Below, piece by piece: positions 39,963-49,484 of a stretch of DNA of 64,000 nt. Source of the stretch: JBBIPA01 sp963775935 (GTDB taxonomy: Bacteria; Chloroflexota; Dehalococcoidia; GIF9; UBA5629). A program made the translations under genes and the position numbers. Within the stretch, counting starts at the first letter, position 1. Each line of letters opens with the position of its first letter. The stretch is from positions 1 through 64,000 of the forward strand of contig CAVZKR010000004.1 of assembly GCA_963775935.1 (NCBI GenBank), in the 5' to 3' direction. The notes under the pieces are model-generated. The model searched no databases and had not been told where the DNA came from. It worked only from the letters and a program-made list of their open reading frames with translations.

Positions 39963-41894
39963 TCAGACCGCAAGCCCTTTTCCTACCAATACCTTTGCCA
40001 CGTCCGTAAGCTCGAGTTGCTCAAGCTTTGAAGTTGTTTGGAGACCGCTTTTAACATCCCATCCTCTGTAGTGATAGTATTCGTCTCTCATGCCTTCAAA
40101 TTTATCTTTGTCGAGCACCATTCCTTTTCTGGTTATCATCTTTCCACCTTCTCCCGGCACGAGACAGTCAAGGTTGTGCGCAGTGAATTGTAGAGGCATC
40201 CTGTAGGTAAATTCTGGAAGAGTATCAAATTCTTTGCCCCTATGACCTTCCCTAACTAATATAGCCCTTTGCAAATTAAAAACCCGTTCACCTATCCGAT
40301 ACAGCCCGTCCTCGTCTATTTCTTTGCCTACTATTGCTGAGAAAACCTTGCTTTCAATCGCAGGGTCACCCATGTGGTCTAGCGAATGCGGGGAATGTGC
40401 GATAGGCCACGCGTAGTCACACAGAATGAGGCTCTCCTTTACATACTGGCGATCCTGTATTTTTTTTGCCGCAAGGGCTTTGCCCTCATAGGTAGAAAAA
40501 TCTGCAGCTAGCTCACTACCCCAGAACCTCTTGGCGACCATACGGACGACATCAGTAGAAACGTAAGCGTTTTCAATGCCCTTTTGCCAAGCAACCCACT
40601 GAGCTATTAACCAGGATATTTCATGCAATTGCTGGATTGGGCGTTTCGGCTCCGTGGCGTAGAAAATACCCGTGGTAATAAACATCCTCGGGTCATAGAC
40701 CCATTCTTCTCCCGTCCTGGGAAAAAGGAGATCACCGATTAATTCTTTTGCTCTCTCCCCAAGAGAATCAGCTGCTTTTACGACGCCCCGAGCAAGGATT
40801 TCACCGAAGCCTTCCTTAAGTGAGATTTTCCTTATTACGCTTTCGATAAACTCAAGGCTCCCATATTTCGATAAGGGAATGCCTGTGTTTTTATCTGTAA
40901 GGATGCCTTCTTGTCCACATCTGTGTAACCATTGAATGAGAGGGGCGATAACCATGGTATCGAGGCCATATTTATCCGAGAGCCTAGATGCATGGAACGG
41001 GACCTCGGTCCAGCCTTTGTGATATTGCATTGCTACACCTACGTAAAAACCACTTTGCTGGCACATCAATTTGCCCCTGTCACCGTTGCTCGCCTGGTAC
41101 ACTGCTCTGAGACAACCAGCAATACACCCATAACATGCTTTTCTCTTACCATTAGGTGGAAATGGCGGTTCTTTGAGTGTAGGGGGCGTTATTCTTCTAT
41201 CCTTGGTTAACCTGCGGATATAGTCAGTCAATTCATGGAATTTTTCTGGATTTGACGGCACTACTTTCCCGCTTCCGTTAACTACTACGGCTTTAAGTTT
41301 CTTTGAGCCCATAACAGCTCCGAAGCCACTGGCACCGCTGGAGTCATCTTCAGTGAGTACTGTAGCAAAAGGAACCATGTTTTCTCCAGCAATACCGGTG
41401 GTTATAACCTTTACCAGGGTGCCCAGGTCTCTTTTCAGCGTCTCTCTGGTCTCAACAGAGTTTTTACCCCAGAGAGCTGAGGCATCTCTGATTTCCACAT
41501 TAGTGTCATGTATGAAAAGATAGACAGGTTTATCCGACTTACCCTGAAGCACAATACCGTCCCAACCGGCAAATTTTAGCTCAGCTCCCCAGCTTGCTCC
41601 CAAATTAGCGTAGCAGAATAATTCAGGCGTCGTAGCAGGGGATTTCCCGCAAATCTGTGTCCTTGAGCCGGCCAGACCGGTAAACCCTGCCAGTGGCCCC
41701 GTGGTAAATATCAGCGGATTCTCAGCATCGGAAGCCCTGATATCCGGTGAGACCTCATCCCAATAAATTTTAGCAGCAATACCCCTGCCTCCGATGAACT
41801 TATCAATATAGTCTGCTGTGGATACGGAGGTTATATCTCCTGATGATAAATTTACCCGCAAAATTTTCCCGGCGTATCCAAATAGCCTTGTCAC
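39963..41894 (-). CDS. Aldehyde:ferredoxin oxidoreductase family protein (second copy)
   Basis: 643 residues, GTG start at 41894 with GGAAGGAG upstream. AOR fold: GKILRVNLSSGDI, FIGGRGIAAKIYWDE, TTGPLAGFTGLAGSR; [4Fe-4S] ligands CYGCIAGC (about residues 250-257) plus the late Cys in LILCDYAWPI. It is clearly divergent from the 7476 AOR and probably has another substrate. Members of this group can also act on aromatic or acyl substrates (for example the benzoyl-CoA reductase BamB-type branch), so aldehyde oxidation is not assured. Uses tungsten or molybdenum pterin and ferredoxin in the cytoplasm. Confidence 0.87.
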   Translation of the reverse strand: MTRLFGYAGKILRVNLSSGDITSVSTADYIDKFIGGRGIAAKIYWDEVSPDIRASDAENPLIFTTGPLAGFTGLAGSRTQICGKSPATTPELFCYANLGASWGAELKFAGWDGIVLQGKSDKPVYLFIHDTNVEIRDASALWGKNSVETRETLKRDLGTLVKVITTGIAGENMVPFATVLTEDDSSGASGFGAVMGSKKLKAVVVNGSGKVVPSNPEKFHELTDYIRRLTKDRRITPPTLKEPPFPPNGKRKACYGCIAGCLRAVYQASNGDRGKLMCQQSGFYVGVAMQYHKGWTEVPFHASRLSDKYGLDTMVIAPLIQWLHRCGQEGILTDKNTGIPLSKYGSLEFIESVIRKISLKEGFGEILARGVVKAADSLGERAKELIGDLLFPRTGEEWVYDPRMFITTGIFYATEPKRPIQQLHEISWLIAQWVAWQKGIENAYVSTDVVRMVAKRFWGSELAADFSTYEGKALAAKKIQDRQYVKESLILCDYAWPIAHSPHSLDHMGDPAIESKVFSAIVGKEIDEDGLYRIGERVFNLQRAILVREGHRGKEFDTLPEFTYRMPLQFTAHNLDCLVPGEGGKMITRKGMVLDKDKFEGMRDEYYHYRGWDVKSGLQTTSKLEQLELTDVAKVLVGKGLAV

Positions 41895-42061
41895 TTTTCC
41901 TTACTCCTTCCTGGTTAGGGAGATATGTCATTAGCCGGTGGGCTTGTCATCCTTTGTATTCGTACCACCACCTACGAAGTGTCGCTGATGAGCAGACTAC
42001 ATCAAAGATCCGGTTAAGGACCATGGTTCAGGTGGGAGGTGGTAGAGAAAACCAGTCTCCG

Positions 42062-42676
42062 CTATTCTTCTTTGATAGTTATCGTCTTAATGACGTCGCC
42101 TTTGGTACTGGGATTCTTCGAAGGGTCTCTGGGGGTAATCTTGTTCAGGACATCCATTCCCTTGGTCACCTGTCCGAATACCGTATGCTTGCCATCGAGG
42201 TATGATGCGGGAGCATAAGTGATGAAAAACTGGCTTCCATTGGTATTAGGACCGGCATTGGCCATGGACAGCGCGCCGGTGCCATGGCGGCGCTGGCTAA
42301 TTTCGTCTTCAAACCGGTACCCCGGGCCACCGGCACCTGTTCCAGTAGGGTCTCCGCCCTGTGCCATAAAGCCGGGGATTACCCTGTGGAAGGTAACGCC
42401 GTTATAGAAACCTTCACGTGCCAGGAACACGAAATTGTTCACGGTCTTGGGAGCATCTTTAGCAAATAGCTCAAGCACGATATCGCCCTTTTCCATCTGG
42501 ATAGTGGCAGTGTACTTTTTATTCACGTCGATTGTCATTTTGGGTGGTGCGCTGTATTGCTTCGGTCCTGATGGGGAGGGTGAGGGTGAAGATGCCGGTT
42601 CGGGTTCTTTGGCGCAGCCGAATGCCGGCACGGTTGCCATCAAAAAAGTTACCATTAAGATATAACACTTTGACAC
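42062..42676 (-). CDS. Cyclophilin-type peptidyl-prolyl isomerase, lipoprotein
   Basis: 204 residues, GTG start with AGGAGG. N-terminal signal with a lipobox-like VPAFGC, then a Pro/Ser linker. The cyclophilin domain has [21 protein letters not shown] (active-site Arg, Phe and Gln), [19 protein letters not shown] and [17 protein letters not shown]. It would fold exported proteins on the outer face of the membrane. Solitary gene. Confidence 0.9.
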   Translation of the reverse strand: MSKCYILMVTFLMATVPAFGCAKEPEPASSPSPSPSGPKQYSAPPKMTIDVNKKYTATIQMEKGDIVLELFAKDAPKTVNNFVFLAREGFYNGVTFHRVIPGFMAQGGDPTGTGAGGPGYRFEDEISQRRHGTGALSMANAGPNTNGSQFFITYAPASYLDGKHTVFGQVTKGMDVLNKITPRDPSKNPSTKGDVIKTITIKEE

Positions 42677-42804
42677 AGGTTGGTCCTCCTATCAAAATTG
42701 CTTGCCAGCCGTCAGAATTCCTGCTGGCGCTTTGCAGAAAACTATTTAAGGATAGCGAGCACAGATTGTTTTTCTCAGTCTGAGGCTGATAGCTATCGTT
42801 AAAA

Positions 42805-43371
42805 CTATTCTAAGTCCTTTTGGATTTCAATAATGGCATAGCAAATCTCGGCAAAAGCCAGAAAGCCGTAGCCGTAGAGCAACGAGGCTATGATGCCACC
42901 GATGGCCATTCCTATCGCCGCAACGCCGCCTACAGTTTCCATGCCGGGCATAAGAGATTGGAAAGCTCCGCCCATACCAGCCCAGACAGCCACACCGATC
43001 GACACCAGGATGCCGAATACCAGCACTATCCAGCCGAATATCTGGAAGATAACCGCGGCAGTGCTCAGGATGCCATGTTTTCGGGGCCGTGCCACCACTG
43101 GTTTTGCCGCTGATGCTCCGGCAACTGTGGGAGCGGCGACGGTTGTAGGAGCAGCGCCAGCTTGCACTGGAGGCTGCTGGCTCATCATCGGCATCTTCGC
43201 TCCGCAAACCCCGCAGAACTGCTGTCCCGGGGCAATCGGTGAGTTACAGGTAGGACAGGTGTTTGCCTTCTGCTGCACTACACCAGCCAGGTTAAGTCCG
43301 CAAACCCCGCAGAATTTCTGATTAGGAGCCAGCGGTGAACCACAACTGGGGCAATTTATCATCTGCTGCAT
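42805..43371 (-). CDS. Double zinc-ribbon membrane protein
   Basis: 188 residues, AGGAGGG site before the ATG. Two CxxC...CxxC zinc ribbons (CPSCGSPLAPNQKFCGVCG and CPTCNSPIAPGQQFCGVCG), a Pro/Ala/Thr-rich linker, then two or three hydrophobic segments (ILSTAAVIFQIFGWIVLVFG, VAAIGMAIGGIIASLLYGY). Widespread domain design in bacteria with no defined function. Confidence 0.75.
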   Translation of the reverse strand: MQQMINCPSCGSPLAPNQKFCGVCGLNLAGVVQQKANTCPTCNSPIAPGQQFCGVCGAKMPMMSQQPPVQAGAAPTTVAAPTVAGASAAKPVVARPRKHGILSTAAVIFQIFGWIVLVFGILVSIGVAVWAGMGGAFQSLMPGMETVGGVAAIGMAIGGIIASLLYGYGFLAFAEICYAIIEIQKDLE

Positions 43372-43486
43372 AATATCACCCTCCTTTTCTTTCTGGCATT
43401 ATATAACTTGTATTTGCTATATACAAGACGTGGCAGCTAAAATTCAATAATTCCGCGGCTGTTTTCGCTTAAAAATCTAGGCGTAT

Positions 43487-43501
43487 GCTATAATCCAGCC
43501 G
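43487..43501 (+). promoter_or_regulatory. Promoter giving a probably leaderless thiL mRNA
   Basis: TGC-TATAAT (TATAAT at 43489-43494) lies only six bases before the GTG start codon. Transcription would start at or next to the GTG, leaving no room for a ribosome site. Confidence 0.55.
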
Positions 43502-44514
43502 TGAAAGTTTCAGAGTTGGGCGAGTTCGGCTTAATCAGGCTGCTGGCGGATATCATCGATAAGTCCAAGAATCCGACGGACGCCTCTTGGCGGCGACTGC
43601 TTATCGGTATCGGCGATGATGCTGCTGCCTGGAAAAGTGATGGCTCGGTTCAATTAGCCACCACCGATAGCCTGATTCAGGACGTGCATTTCGATTTGAG
43701 CATTGTCACCTGGGAGGAGTTGGGCTGGAAATCGATAGCGGTGAATTTGAGTGATATTGCGGCGATGGGAGGCATTCCTCAGTATGCCCTGGTGTCATTA
43801 GCTCTGCCTGGTACCACGGAAACGGACTGCGTATCGAGCCTGTACCACGGTATGATGGAGGCAAATAATAAGTTCGGTGTGGCTGTTAGCGGCGGAAATA
43901 TCTCCGCTGCCGATAAGACAATGATTTCTATCACTATTCTGGGCACGCTGAAGGGTAAAACAACGCTTACCCGCTCTGCAGCTAAAGCTGGTGAGCAGGT
44001 AGCCCTTACTGGCTATACGGGCTTATCAGCCGCTGGGCTGAACATGCTGAAGCACAATCTGAAATTCGACGATACAACGACCAGGCTCTTTAGAGAAGCA
44101 CATCTCAAGCCTGTGCCCAGAGTGAAAGAGGGACAGCTGCTATTACATTGCGGGGTGAGGGCTGCTATCGATATCAGCGACGGGTTGCTTGCCGATTTAA
44201 CTCATATTTGCGAGGCGAGCAGGGTCAGTGCCCGAATCAGGCAGGACCTGGTGCCAATTCATGATGCTCTCCGTGCTCATTTCAAAGACGATTGCCGTCA
44301 ATTGGCTCTCGCGGGTGGGGAAGATTATGAGCTCCTGTTCACCGCTCCCAGCAGGATTATTGAGAAAGTAAGGAAATCTCTGTCCTGCCCGGTAACGGTT
44401 ATCGGGGAGATAGCTGATACTATGCCGGGGCAGGTCACCGTGGTCGACGCTGAAGGTAACAGTATATCACCTCAACAGGGAGGCTGGGATCATTTTAAAT
44501 CGAAGCATGAGTAA
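43501..44514 (+). CDS. thiL: Thiamine-monophosphate kinase
   Basis: 337 residues, GTG start. ThiL/PurM fold: N-terminal SELGEFGLIRLLADI, IGIGDDAAAW and TTDSLIQDVHFDL (Mg-ATP binding Asp residues), NLSDIAAMGGIPQYAL, and the C-terminal AIDISDGLLADLTHI and LALAGGEDYELLFTA. It phosphorylates thiamine monophosphate to the diphosphate cofactor. First gene of a thiL-tsaE-tsaB operon with overlapping ends. Confidence 0.93.
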   Translation: MKVSELGEFGLIRLLADIIDKSKNPTDASWRRLLIGIGDDAAAWKSDGSVQLATTDSLIQDVHFDLSIVTWEELGWKSIAVNLSDIAAMGGIPQYALVSLALPGTTETDCVSSLYHGMMEANNKFGVAVSGGNISAADKTMISITILGTLKGKTTLTRSAAKAGEQVALTGYTGLSAAGLNMLKHNLKFDDTTTRLFREAHLKPVPRVKEGQLLLHCGVRAAIDISDGLLADLTHICEASRVSARIRQDLVPIHDALRAHFKDDCRQLALAGGEDYELLFTAPSRIIEKVRKSLSCPVTVIGEIADTMPGQVTVVDAEGNSISPQQGGWDHFKSKHE

Positions 44515-44998
44515 GAGGAACGTGCCTCTACAGCTTGTCTCTCACAGTCCGGAACAGACTCAGGATTTAGGAAGACTTCTGGGAAAGCTGGCACAAGCCG
44601 GCGATATAGTGCTCCTCGTAGGTAATCTGGGCAGTGGCAAGACCTGCCTGACGCAGGGCATTGCCTGGGGGCTGGGGGTTGAGGAATACGCTTTCAGCCC
44701 AACCTTCATCCTGGTCAGGGAATATCACGGCAGGCTGCCTTTATACCATATCGATTTATATAGACTTGACCGCATCGAGGAAATCATCGATTTGACGCTT
44801 GAAGAGTACCTGTACGGCGAGGGAGTATGTGTCATCGAGTGGGCTGAGAAAGGTAAAGAGGTGCTGCCCGGCGAGAATTTGCTGATAAAGCTGGATTACC
44901 TTTCGCCCACGGAACGCTCTTTTTCCCTGGAACCGCACGGCGAACGATACGAGCAACTAATGCAATCCTTCAAAGCAAAGCTGAAAACATGGAATTAG
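44507..44998 (+). CDS. tsaE: tRNA threonylcarbamoyladenosine biosynthesis ATPase
   Basis: 163 residues, overlapping thiL by 8 bases. P-loop LVGNLGSGKTCLTQGI, FSPTFILVREY switch region, HIDLYRLDRIEE and VCVIEWAEKGKEVLP. TsaE drives the TsaBDE cycle that makes t6A37 in ANN-decoding tRNAs. The gene is followed by tsaB with a 10-base overlap, consistent with shared function. Confidence 0.94.
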   Translation: MSKRNVPLQLVSHSPEQTQDLGRLLGKLAQAGDIVLLVGNLGSGKTCLTQGIAWGLGVEEYAFSPTFILVREYHGRLPLYHIDLYRLDRIEEIIDLTLEEYLYGEGVCVIEWAEKGKEVLPGENLLIKLDYLSPTERSFSLEPHGERYEQLMQSFKAKLKTWN

Positions 44999-45666
44999 CT
45001 ATTGATACTTCGACAGATTTTGCCAGCATTGCCTTGTCTCATAAAGGTGCTGCCATAGTTGAACTGACCTGGCGTTCAGGCCAGAATCATACCGTGGAAC
45101 TGGTGCCGAATATAGACCGTATGTTAGGCCAGGCAAAGGTTGACCAGAAAACGCTCGAGGCTATTTTCGTAGCCAGAGGCCCGGGAAGCTTCAACGGGCT
45201 TCGTGTCGGCATGAGCACTGCCAAGGGCCTGGCTTTTGCCTTGAATATCCCACTGGTTGGAGTAAGCACTCTGGAAATTGAGTCATATCCCTTTGCCTGT
45301 ACCGGGCTATTATTGTGTCCTATTCACAATGCGGGTCGCGGTGAGATTGCCACAGCCCTGTACCGTGATAACGGCGAATGGCGCTGTCTACAGGAAGAGC
45401 ATCTCACCACCGTAGAGGCGCTTTGTCAGAGTATTGATGAGAAAACGGTTTTTTGCGGTGAAATCCCGGAGCCGGTTATGGTGCAGTTGCAGCAGAAGCT
45501 GGGCGAAAGAGCGGTAATCCCGGAGCTTGCAGCTCGGTTGCGCCGTGCTGGCTATCTGGCGGCTCTCGGCTGGAGGCGCCTGGAACGAGGCGAACAGGAC
45601 AATGCAGCGACACTGCAACCGCTCTACCTGCGCCAGCCTCCAATCACCCAGCGCAAAGTGAAATAA
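44989..45666 (+). CDS. tsaB: t6A biosynthesis protein TsaB
   Basis: 225 residues. ASKHA-fold: ELAIDTSTDFASIALSHKGA, HTVELVPNIDRML, IFVARGPGSFNGLRVGMSTA and GLAFALNIPLVGVSTLE. TsaB is the partner platform of TsaD in t6A synthesis. The C-terminal third contains QPLYLRQPPITQ, typical of bacterial TsaB. Confidence 0.93.
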   Translation: MELAIDTSTDFASIALSHKGAAIVELTWRSGQNHTVELVPNIDRMLGQAKVDQKTLEAIFVARGPGSFNGLRVGMSTAKGLAFALNIPLVGVSTLEIESYPFACTGLLLCPIHNAGRGEIATALYRDNGEWRCLQEEHLTTVEALCQSIDEKTVFCGEIPEPVMVQLQQKLGERAVIPELAARLRRAGYLAALGWRRLERGEQDNAATLQPLYLRQPPITQRKVK

Positions 45667-45719
45667 AAGGCATACACCTGATACAATTGGACGTATCAAT
45701 CTGAAACAAGGAGCTTGAA

Positions 45720-46172
45720 ATGGAAAGAACCCTGGTGCTAATGAAGCCTGATGCAGTACAGCGAGGTCTGGCAGGAGCTATCATTGCGCGTTTCGAACGG
45801 CGCGGACTGCGAATTGTGGCGATGAAGATGATCCAGATGGACAAAGCCCTGGCGCAGCGTCACTATGCCGTCCATCAAAGCAAGCCGTTCTTCAATGATT
45901 TAGTCAAATTTATTACCTCAAACCCTATTATCGCTGCTGTTTTTGAAGGGAAGAACGCTGTCGAGGTAGTGCGACAGACGATGGGTGAGACGAACTCAGC
46001 AAAAGCGTCGCCGGGGACAATCAGGGGTGATTTCGGCATCGACCTTCAGTACAATCTGGTGCACGGCTCTGATTCGGTGGACAATGCCGCCAAAGAGATA
46101 GGCATTTTCTTCTCGCCTGAGGAGATTCTCAAATATTCCAGAGACATAGACAGGTGGATTACTGGAGCCTGA
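45720..46172 (+). CDS. ndk: Nucleoside diphosphate kinase
   Basis: 150 residues with AAGGAGC site. MERTLVLMKPDAVQRGLAG start and FGIDLQYNLVHGSDSVDNA with the catalytic His. It equalises NTP pools using ATP. One oddity: the usual ATxAxPGTIRGD reads TNSAKASPGTIRGD. The 3' end overlaps the convergent rsfS gene by 14 bases. Confidence 0.95.
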   Translation: MERTLVLMKPDAVQRGLAGAIIARFERRGLRIVAMKMIQMDKALAQRHYAVHQSKPFFNDLVKFITSNPIIAAVFEGKNAVEVVRQTMGETNSAKASPGTIRGDFGIDLQYNLVHGSDSVDNAAKEIGIFFSPEEILKYSRDIDRWITGA

Positions 46173-46503
46173 CCACCAGAGTGGCATCACCCCAGAGTTC
46201 GTCAAGCTTGTAGTATTCACGTTGCTGGGGTGAGAAGATATGGACGATAACGCTACCCAGGTCGAGCAATACCCATCCTGAATCAGCATCGCCTTCACGG
46301 TGATACGGGAGAATGCCTTTTTTCTTAAATGTTTTGCTGATTTCCTCGCGGATGGCTTCGATTTGACGGTCGCTATCAGCGCTGCAGATAACAAAATAGT
46401 CGGCGAATGAGCAAATCTTTCTGGTATCCAGAATGACAATATTATCAGCCAGCTTGTCCGAAGCAGATTCGACTACTTGTCTGGCTATTTCTATCGATTT
46501 CAG
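46159..46503 (-). CDS. rsfS: Ribosome silencing factor, apparent CTG start
   Basis: 114 residues, read directly from the minus strand: IARQVVESASDKLADNIVIL, then SFADYFVICSADSDRQIEAI, GWVLLDLGSVIVHIFSPQQR and YYKLDELWGDA. These are the RsfS/Iojap hallmarks; the protein binds uL14 and blocks subunit joining in slow growth. The frame is closed by a TAA only twelve codons before the domain and has no ATG, GTG or TTG between. A GGGGGAG site precedes a CTG at 46503 by six bases, so CTG is the best start. A different gene start or a small sequencing error cannot be excluded. Confidence 0.85.
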   Translation of the reverse strand: MKSIEIARQVVESASDKLADNIVILDTRKICSFADYFVICSADSDRQIEAIREEISKTFKKKGILPYHREGDADSGWVLLDLGSVIVHIFSPQQREYYKLDELWGDATLVVRLQ

Positions 46504-46681
46504 AACGAACTCCCCCGCTGATCTATCACATTATTATCTCAGATAAATTATACCACATTCCCCGATATACGATTAGTGGTCAGCCAATCCCTCATTCCTG
46601 CCCCCTTCTCTTCCTCCAGAGATGAAACTTGTCAAAAGTACAAAGCCCATTGGGCTCCATCGCTTACCTGTTTGCAGCCTG

Positions 46682-46954
46682 CTACTTTTTGTCTTCTTTA
46701 AAATATTCTGACAGGCTCTTACCGAAGTCCTGGGCTGCTTTGCCTACCTCTCTGAATTTTCCTTTCACTTCGTCATCTTTAAATCTGTTGCCAAAGGCTT
46801 CTGCCGACGCCGCGGCGCTTTTGCCAAAATCTTTCGCCTTCTCCTTAAGCTCAGGGTCATCGAATATCTGGCTTACGGCATTTCCGAATGCTTCCATCAT
46901 CTCGCCAAAGCTTTTAGCCGGGTTTATCTTCTCAACGTTCTTATTCTCTGTCAT
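46682..46954 (-). CDS. Small charged helical protein, unknown
   Basis: 90 residues, very rich in Lys, Glu, Ala and Phe, with repeated AFGN and FGKS units (MMEAFGNAVSQIFDDPEL, AKDFGKSAAASAEAFG, AAQDFGKSLSEYFKEDKK) suggesting an amphipathic, possibly coiled-coil protein. No domain is recognised. The coding frame is clear from composition and it is preceded by a GGAGGC-like site. It is a single gene between rsfS and ftsH. Confidence 0.6.
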   Translation of the reverse strand: MTENKNVEKINPAKSFGEMMEAFGNAVSQIFDDPELKEKAKDFGKSAAASAEAFGNRFKDDEVKGKFREVGKAAQDFGKSLSEYFKEDKK

Positions 46955-47150
46955 GGTGTTTCTCTTTGCCTCCTTTGCAGCTCGTATACCTTACTTTCAA
47001 TGTAATCCCACTGGTGACGATTGTCAATGCCGAGAATCAGGCAGTCTTTCTTCGCTTCACCCCTTCGGTATAACGAAGCCATATGGGGTGCTGAGAACGT
47101 GATAAACAGTCATCGGAAGCTAATTTTTACATGTGGATGTAGATTTCTGC

Positions 47151-47156
47151 TATAAT
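47151..47156 (+). promoter_or_regulatory. -10 box (TGC-TATAAT) of ftsH
   Basis: Extended -10 sequence 26 bases before the ATG, with an AGAGGAAAAG ribosome site between. A weak TTTACA -35 lies 19 bases upstream. Confidence 0.55.
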
Positions 47157-47181
47157 CTAAGTTCAGAGGAAAAGACATACT

Positions 47182-49023
47182 ATGAAAAGATGGTGGCAAG
47201 GCAGTTTATTTTATCTGGTTGTCCTTATCGCCATAATCGCCCTGGCTTTTAGCTTTCTGTCATCGACAAAGAGCACAGCAGAGGTCAGCTTCAATGAATT
47301 CGTCAAACGAGCTACCGGCGGCGATGTGGATACCATTCACCAGAAGGGAAATATTTTAATCGGCCTAAAGGGCGAAACCGAAGTGGTGAAAACGGCTTTC
47401 ATCGGCAGCACCAAAGAGCTTATGGATGCACTCAAAGGAGCCGGCGTGTCCCTTGAAGACGGTAAAATAATCCTCGATGTCAAGGCTGGTGAGTTTGACT
47501 GGGGAGGTATCCTCATCGGTTTTCTACCACTCGTCTTGTTCGGTGTGTTGCTTTTCTTTCTGTTTCGTTCAGCCCGCGGCGCCAATACTCAAGCATTTAA
47601 TTTCGGTAAAAGCCGGGCGCGGTTAGCGAGCGGCAGTAAATCTACCGTTACCTTCGAGGATGTCGCTGGGGTTGATGAAGCCAAAGGCGAGTTACAGGAG
47701 ATAGTAGAGTTCCTCAAGACACCTCAGAAGTTTCAGGCTCTGGGGGCTCGTATCCCTCGAGGCGTGCTCCTAGTGGGGCCTCCTGGCTGCGGCAAGACAC
47801 TGATAGCGAAGGCAGTTGCCGGTGAGGCAGGAGTTCCCTTCTATTCCATCAGCGGCAGTGAATTTGTGGAGATGTTTGTGGGTGTGGGCGCCTCCAGGGT
47901 GAGAGACCTCTTCGACCAGGCGAAGCGCACTCCTCCCTGCATTGTCTTTGTTGACGAGATCGATGCAGTAGGCAGACATCGTGGCGCCGGTTTGGGTGGT
48001 GGTCACGATGAACGAGAACAAACTCTCAACCAGATACTGGTGGAGATGGACGGTTTTGATACCAATACCAGTATCATCGTTCTCGCTGCCACAAATCGTC
48101 CTGATATTCTTGATCCAGCTCTTTTGCGCCCCGGCAGGTTTGATCGGCATGTGATCATCGACCAGCCGGATATCAGCGGTCGGAAAGCCATTCTCACCGT
48201 ACATGCTAAGGGTAAGCCTTTAGCTAAGGAAGCCAACCTTGAAGTGATAGCCAAGCAGACCCCAGGTTTTAGCGGAGCCGATTTATCCAACCTGATAAAT
48301 GAGGCAGCTATCCTGTCAGCGAGGCGCGACCTCAAGGAAATTAACACCAAGGAATTGGAAGATTCCATTGACCGTGTCATCGCTGGGCCTGAAAGGAAGG
48401 GACGTAAAATCAGCCAGAAAGAGAAGGAGATTACCGCTTATCACGAGGCTGGACATGCCCTGGCAGGTAAAATGCTCCCCAATGCCGACCCGGTACATAA
48501 GGTCTCTATCGTGGCGAGGGGAATGTTTGGAGGCTGGACAAGGTTTTTACCTACGGAGGACCGTCATTTGTGGACGCGTTCCCAGTTTGAAGATTTGCTG
48601 GCGGTGAGCCTGGCAGGCAGGACTGCCGAAGAAATAATCTTTAATGAGCTGAGCACCGGCGCCCAGAACGACCTAGAGCAGGCGACCAAGCTGGCTCGTA
48701 AAATGGTAACCGAATATGGAATGAGCGATAGGCTGGGACCCCGCACCTTCGGCAAGCGGGAAGAGCTTGTTTTTCTGGGTCGCGAAATCACCGAGCAGCG
48801 CAACTACAGCGAGAAGGTAGCCTTGCAGATCGATGAAGAAGTTTATGCGCTTATTCAGAATGCTCATAAAACGGCAAGGAAACTCCTTGTGGAAAGCAAG
48901 GAAAGGCTGAAGCTTATTGCCGAGCGGCTCATCGCTGTGGAAACGATTGATGAGGAAGGTTTTATAGCGCTTATGAATGAGCCGTTGCCTTCCACAGAAC
49001 TGGAAACTTCACCCGCTACATAA
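47182..49023 (+). CDS. ftsH: ATP-dependent zinc metalloprotease FtsH
   Basis: 613 residues. Two membrane helices (about 7-27 and 110-130), AAA+ domain with Walker [12 protein letters not shown], Walker [11 protein letters not shown], pore motif [14 protein letters not shown] and [21 protein letters not shown], then the protease domain with zinc motif [11 protein letters not shown]. It degrades damaged membrane proteins and short-lived regulators at the cytoplasmic face. Upstream extended -10 promoter; moaE follows 26 bases after. Confidence 0.97.
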   Translation: MKRWWQGSLFYLVVLIAIIALAFSFLSSTKSTAEVSFNEFVKRATGGDVDTIHQKGNILIGLKGETEVVKTAFIGSTKELMDALKGAGVSLEDGKIILDVKAGEFDWGGILIGFLPLVLFGVLLFFLFRSARGANTQAFNFGKSRARLASGSKSTVTFEDVAGVDEAKGELQEIVEFLKTPQKFQALGARIPRGVLLVGPPGCGKTLIAKAVAGEAGVPFYSISGSEFVEMFVGVGASRVRDLFDQAKRTPPCIVFVDEIDAVGRHRGAGLGGGHDEREQTLNQILVEMDGFDTNTSIIVLAATNRPDILDPALLRPGRFDRHVIIDQPDISGRKAILTVHAKGKPLAKEANLEVIAKQTPGFSGADLSNLINEAAILSARRDLKEINTKELEDSIDRVIAGPERKGRKISQKEKEITAYHEAGHALAGKMLPNADPVHKVSIVARGMFGGWTRFLPTEDRHLWTRSQFEDLLAVSLAGRTAEEIIFNELSTGAQNDLEQATKLARKMVTEYGMSDRLGPRTFGKREELVFLGREITEQRNYSEKVALQIDEEVYALIQNAHKTARKLLVESKERLKLIAERLIAVETIDEEGFIALMNEPLPSTELETSPAT

Positions 49024-49049
49024 TACAGACTGCCGGCAGGAGATTTGCT

Positions 49050-49463
49050 ATGTCTGCTTATAGTCCTATGATTAAGATTACTTCAAGCCCATTATCGCCT
49101 GAGCCTTTAATTAGAAGCTTTTATCGGGATGATTGCGGCGCTCTGGTAACGTTTATTGGCACGGTGCGCAATACCGATAAAAATGGCAAGAAGGTTGTCT
49201 CTCTGGAGATAGAGAGCTGCGATAAGAATGCCGAGAAGAAACTGCAAGAGATAGCCGCTGAGGTTCGCCAGAAGTGGCAGCTTCAACAAATCGTTGTCCA
49301 GCGCAGAATCGGAAAGCTCAAGGTCGGTGAAATTGCTCTGGTGGTGGTGATAGCTGCCACGCGTCGTAAAGAGGCGTTTGACGCCTGCCAGTATCTTATC
49401 GATAGGATTAAGATGGGCGGCATTACCATGGAGAGGGATATCTACGAAGCTGACGCGGTGTGA
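49050..49463 (+). CDS. moaE: Molybdopterin synthase catalytic subunit
   Basis: 137 residues, CAGGAGA site. Fold signatures CGALVTFIGTVRNTDKNGKK, SLEIESCDKNAEKKL, RIGKLKVGEIALVVVIAATR and the catalytic Lys region DRIKMGGITMERDIY. It inserts two sulfurs from MoaD into precursor Z to make molybdopterin, needed by the AOR and molybdoenzymes here. The MoaD-like gene at 9370 is broken, so another MoaD must exist elsewhere in the genome. Confidence 0.92.
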   Translation: MSAYSPMIKITSSPLSPEPLIRSFYRDDCGALVTFIGTVRNTDKNGKKVVSLEIESCDKNAEKKLQEIAAEVRQKWQLQQIVVQRRIGKLKVGEIALVVVIAATRRKEAFDACQYLIDRIKMGGITMERDIYEADAV

Positions 49464-49484
49464 GGGCATATTATATGCATTTGT

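Noticed and set aside
45996..46439. Minus-strand open frame (147 codons) over the ndk end
   Set aside because: It is out of frame with the real rsfS coding sequence at 46159-46503, which carries all family motifs.
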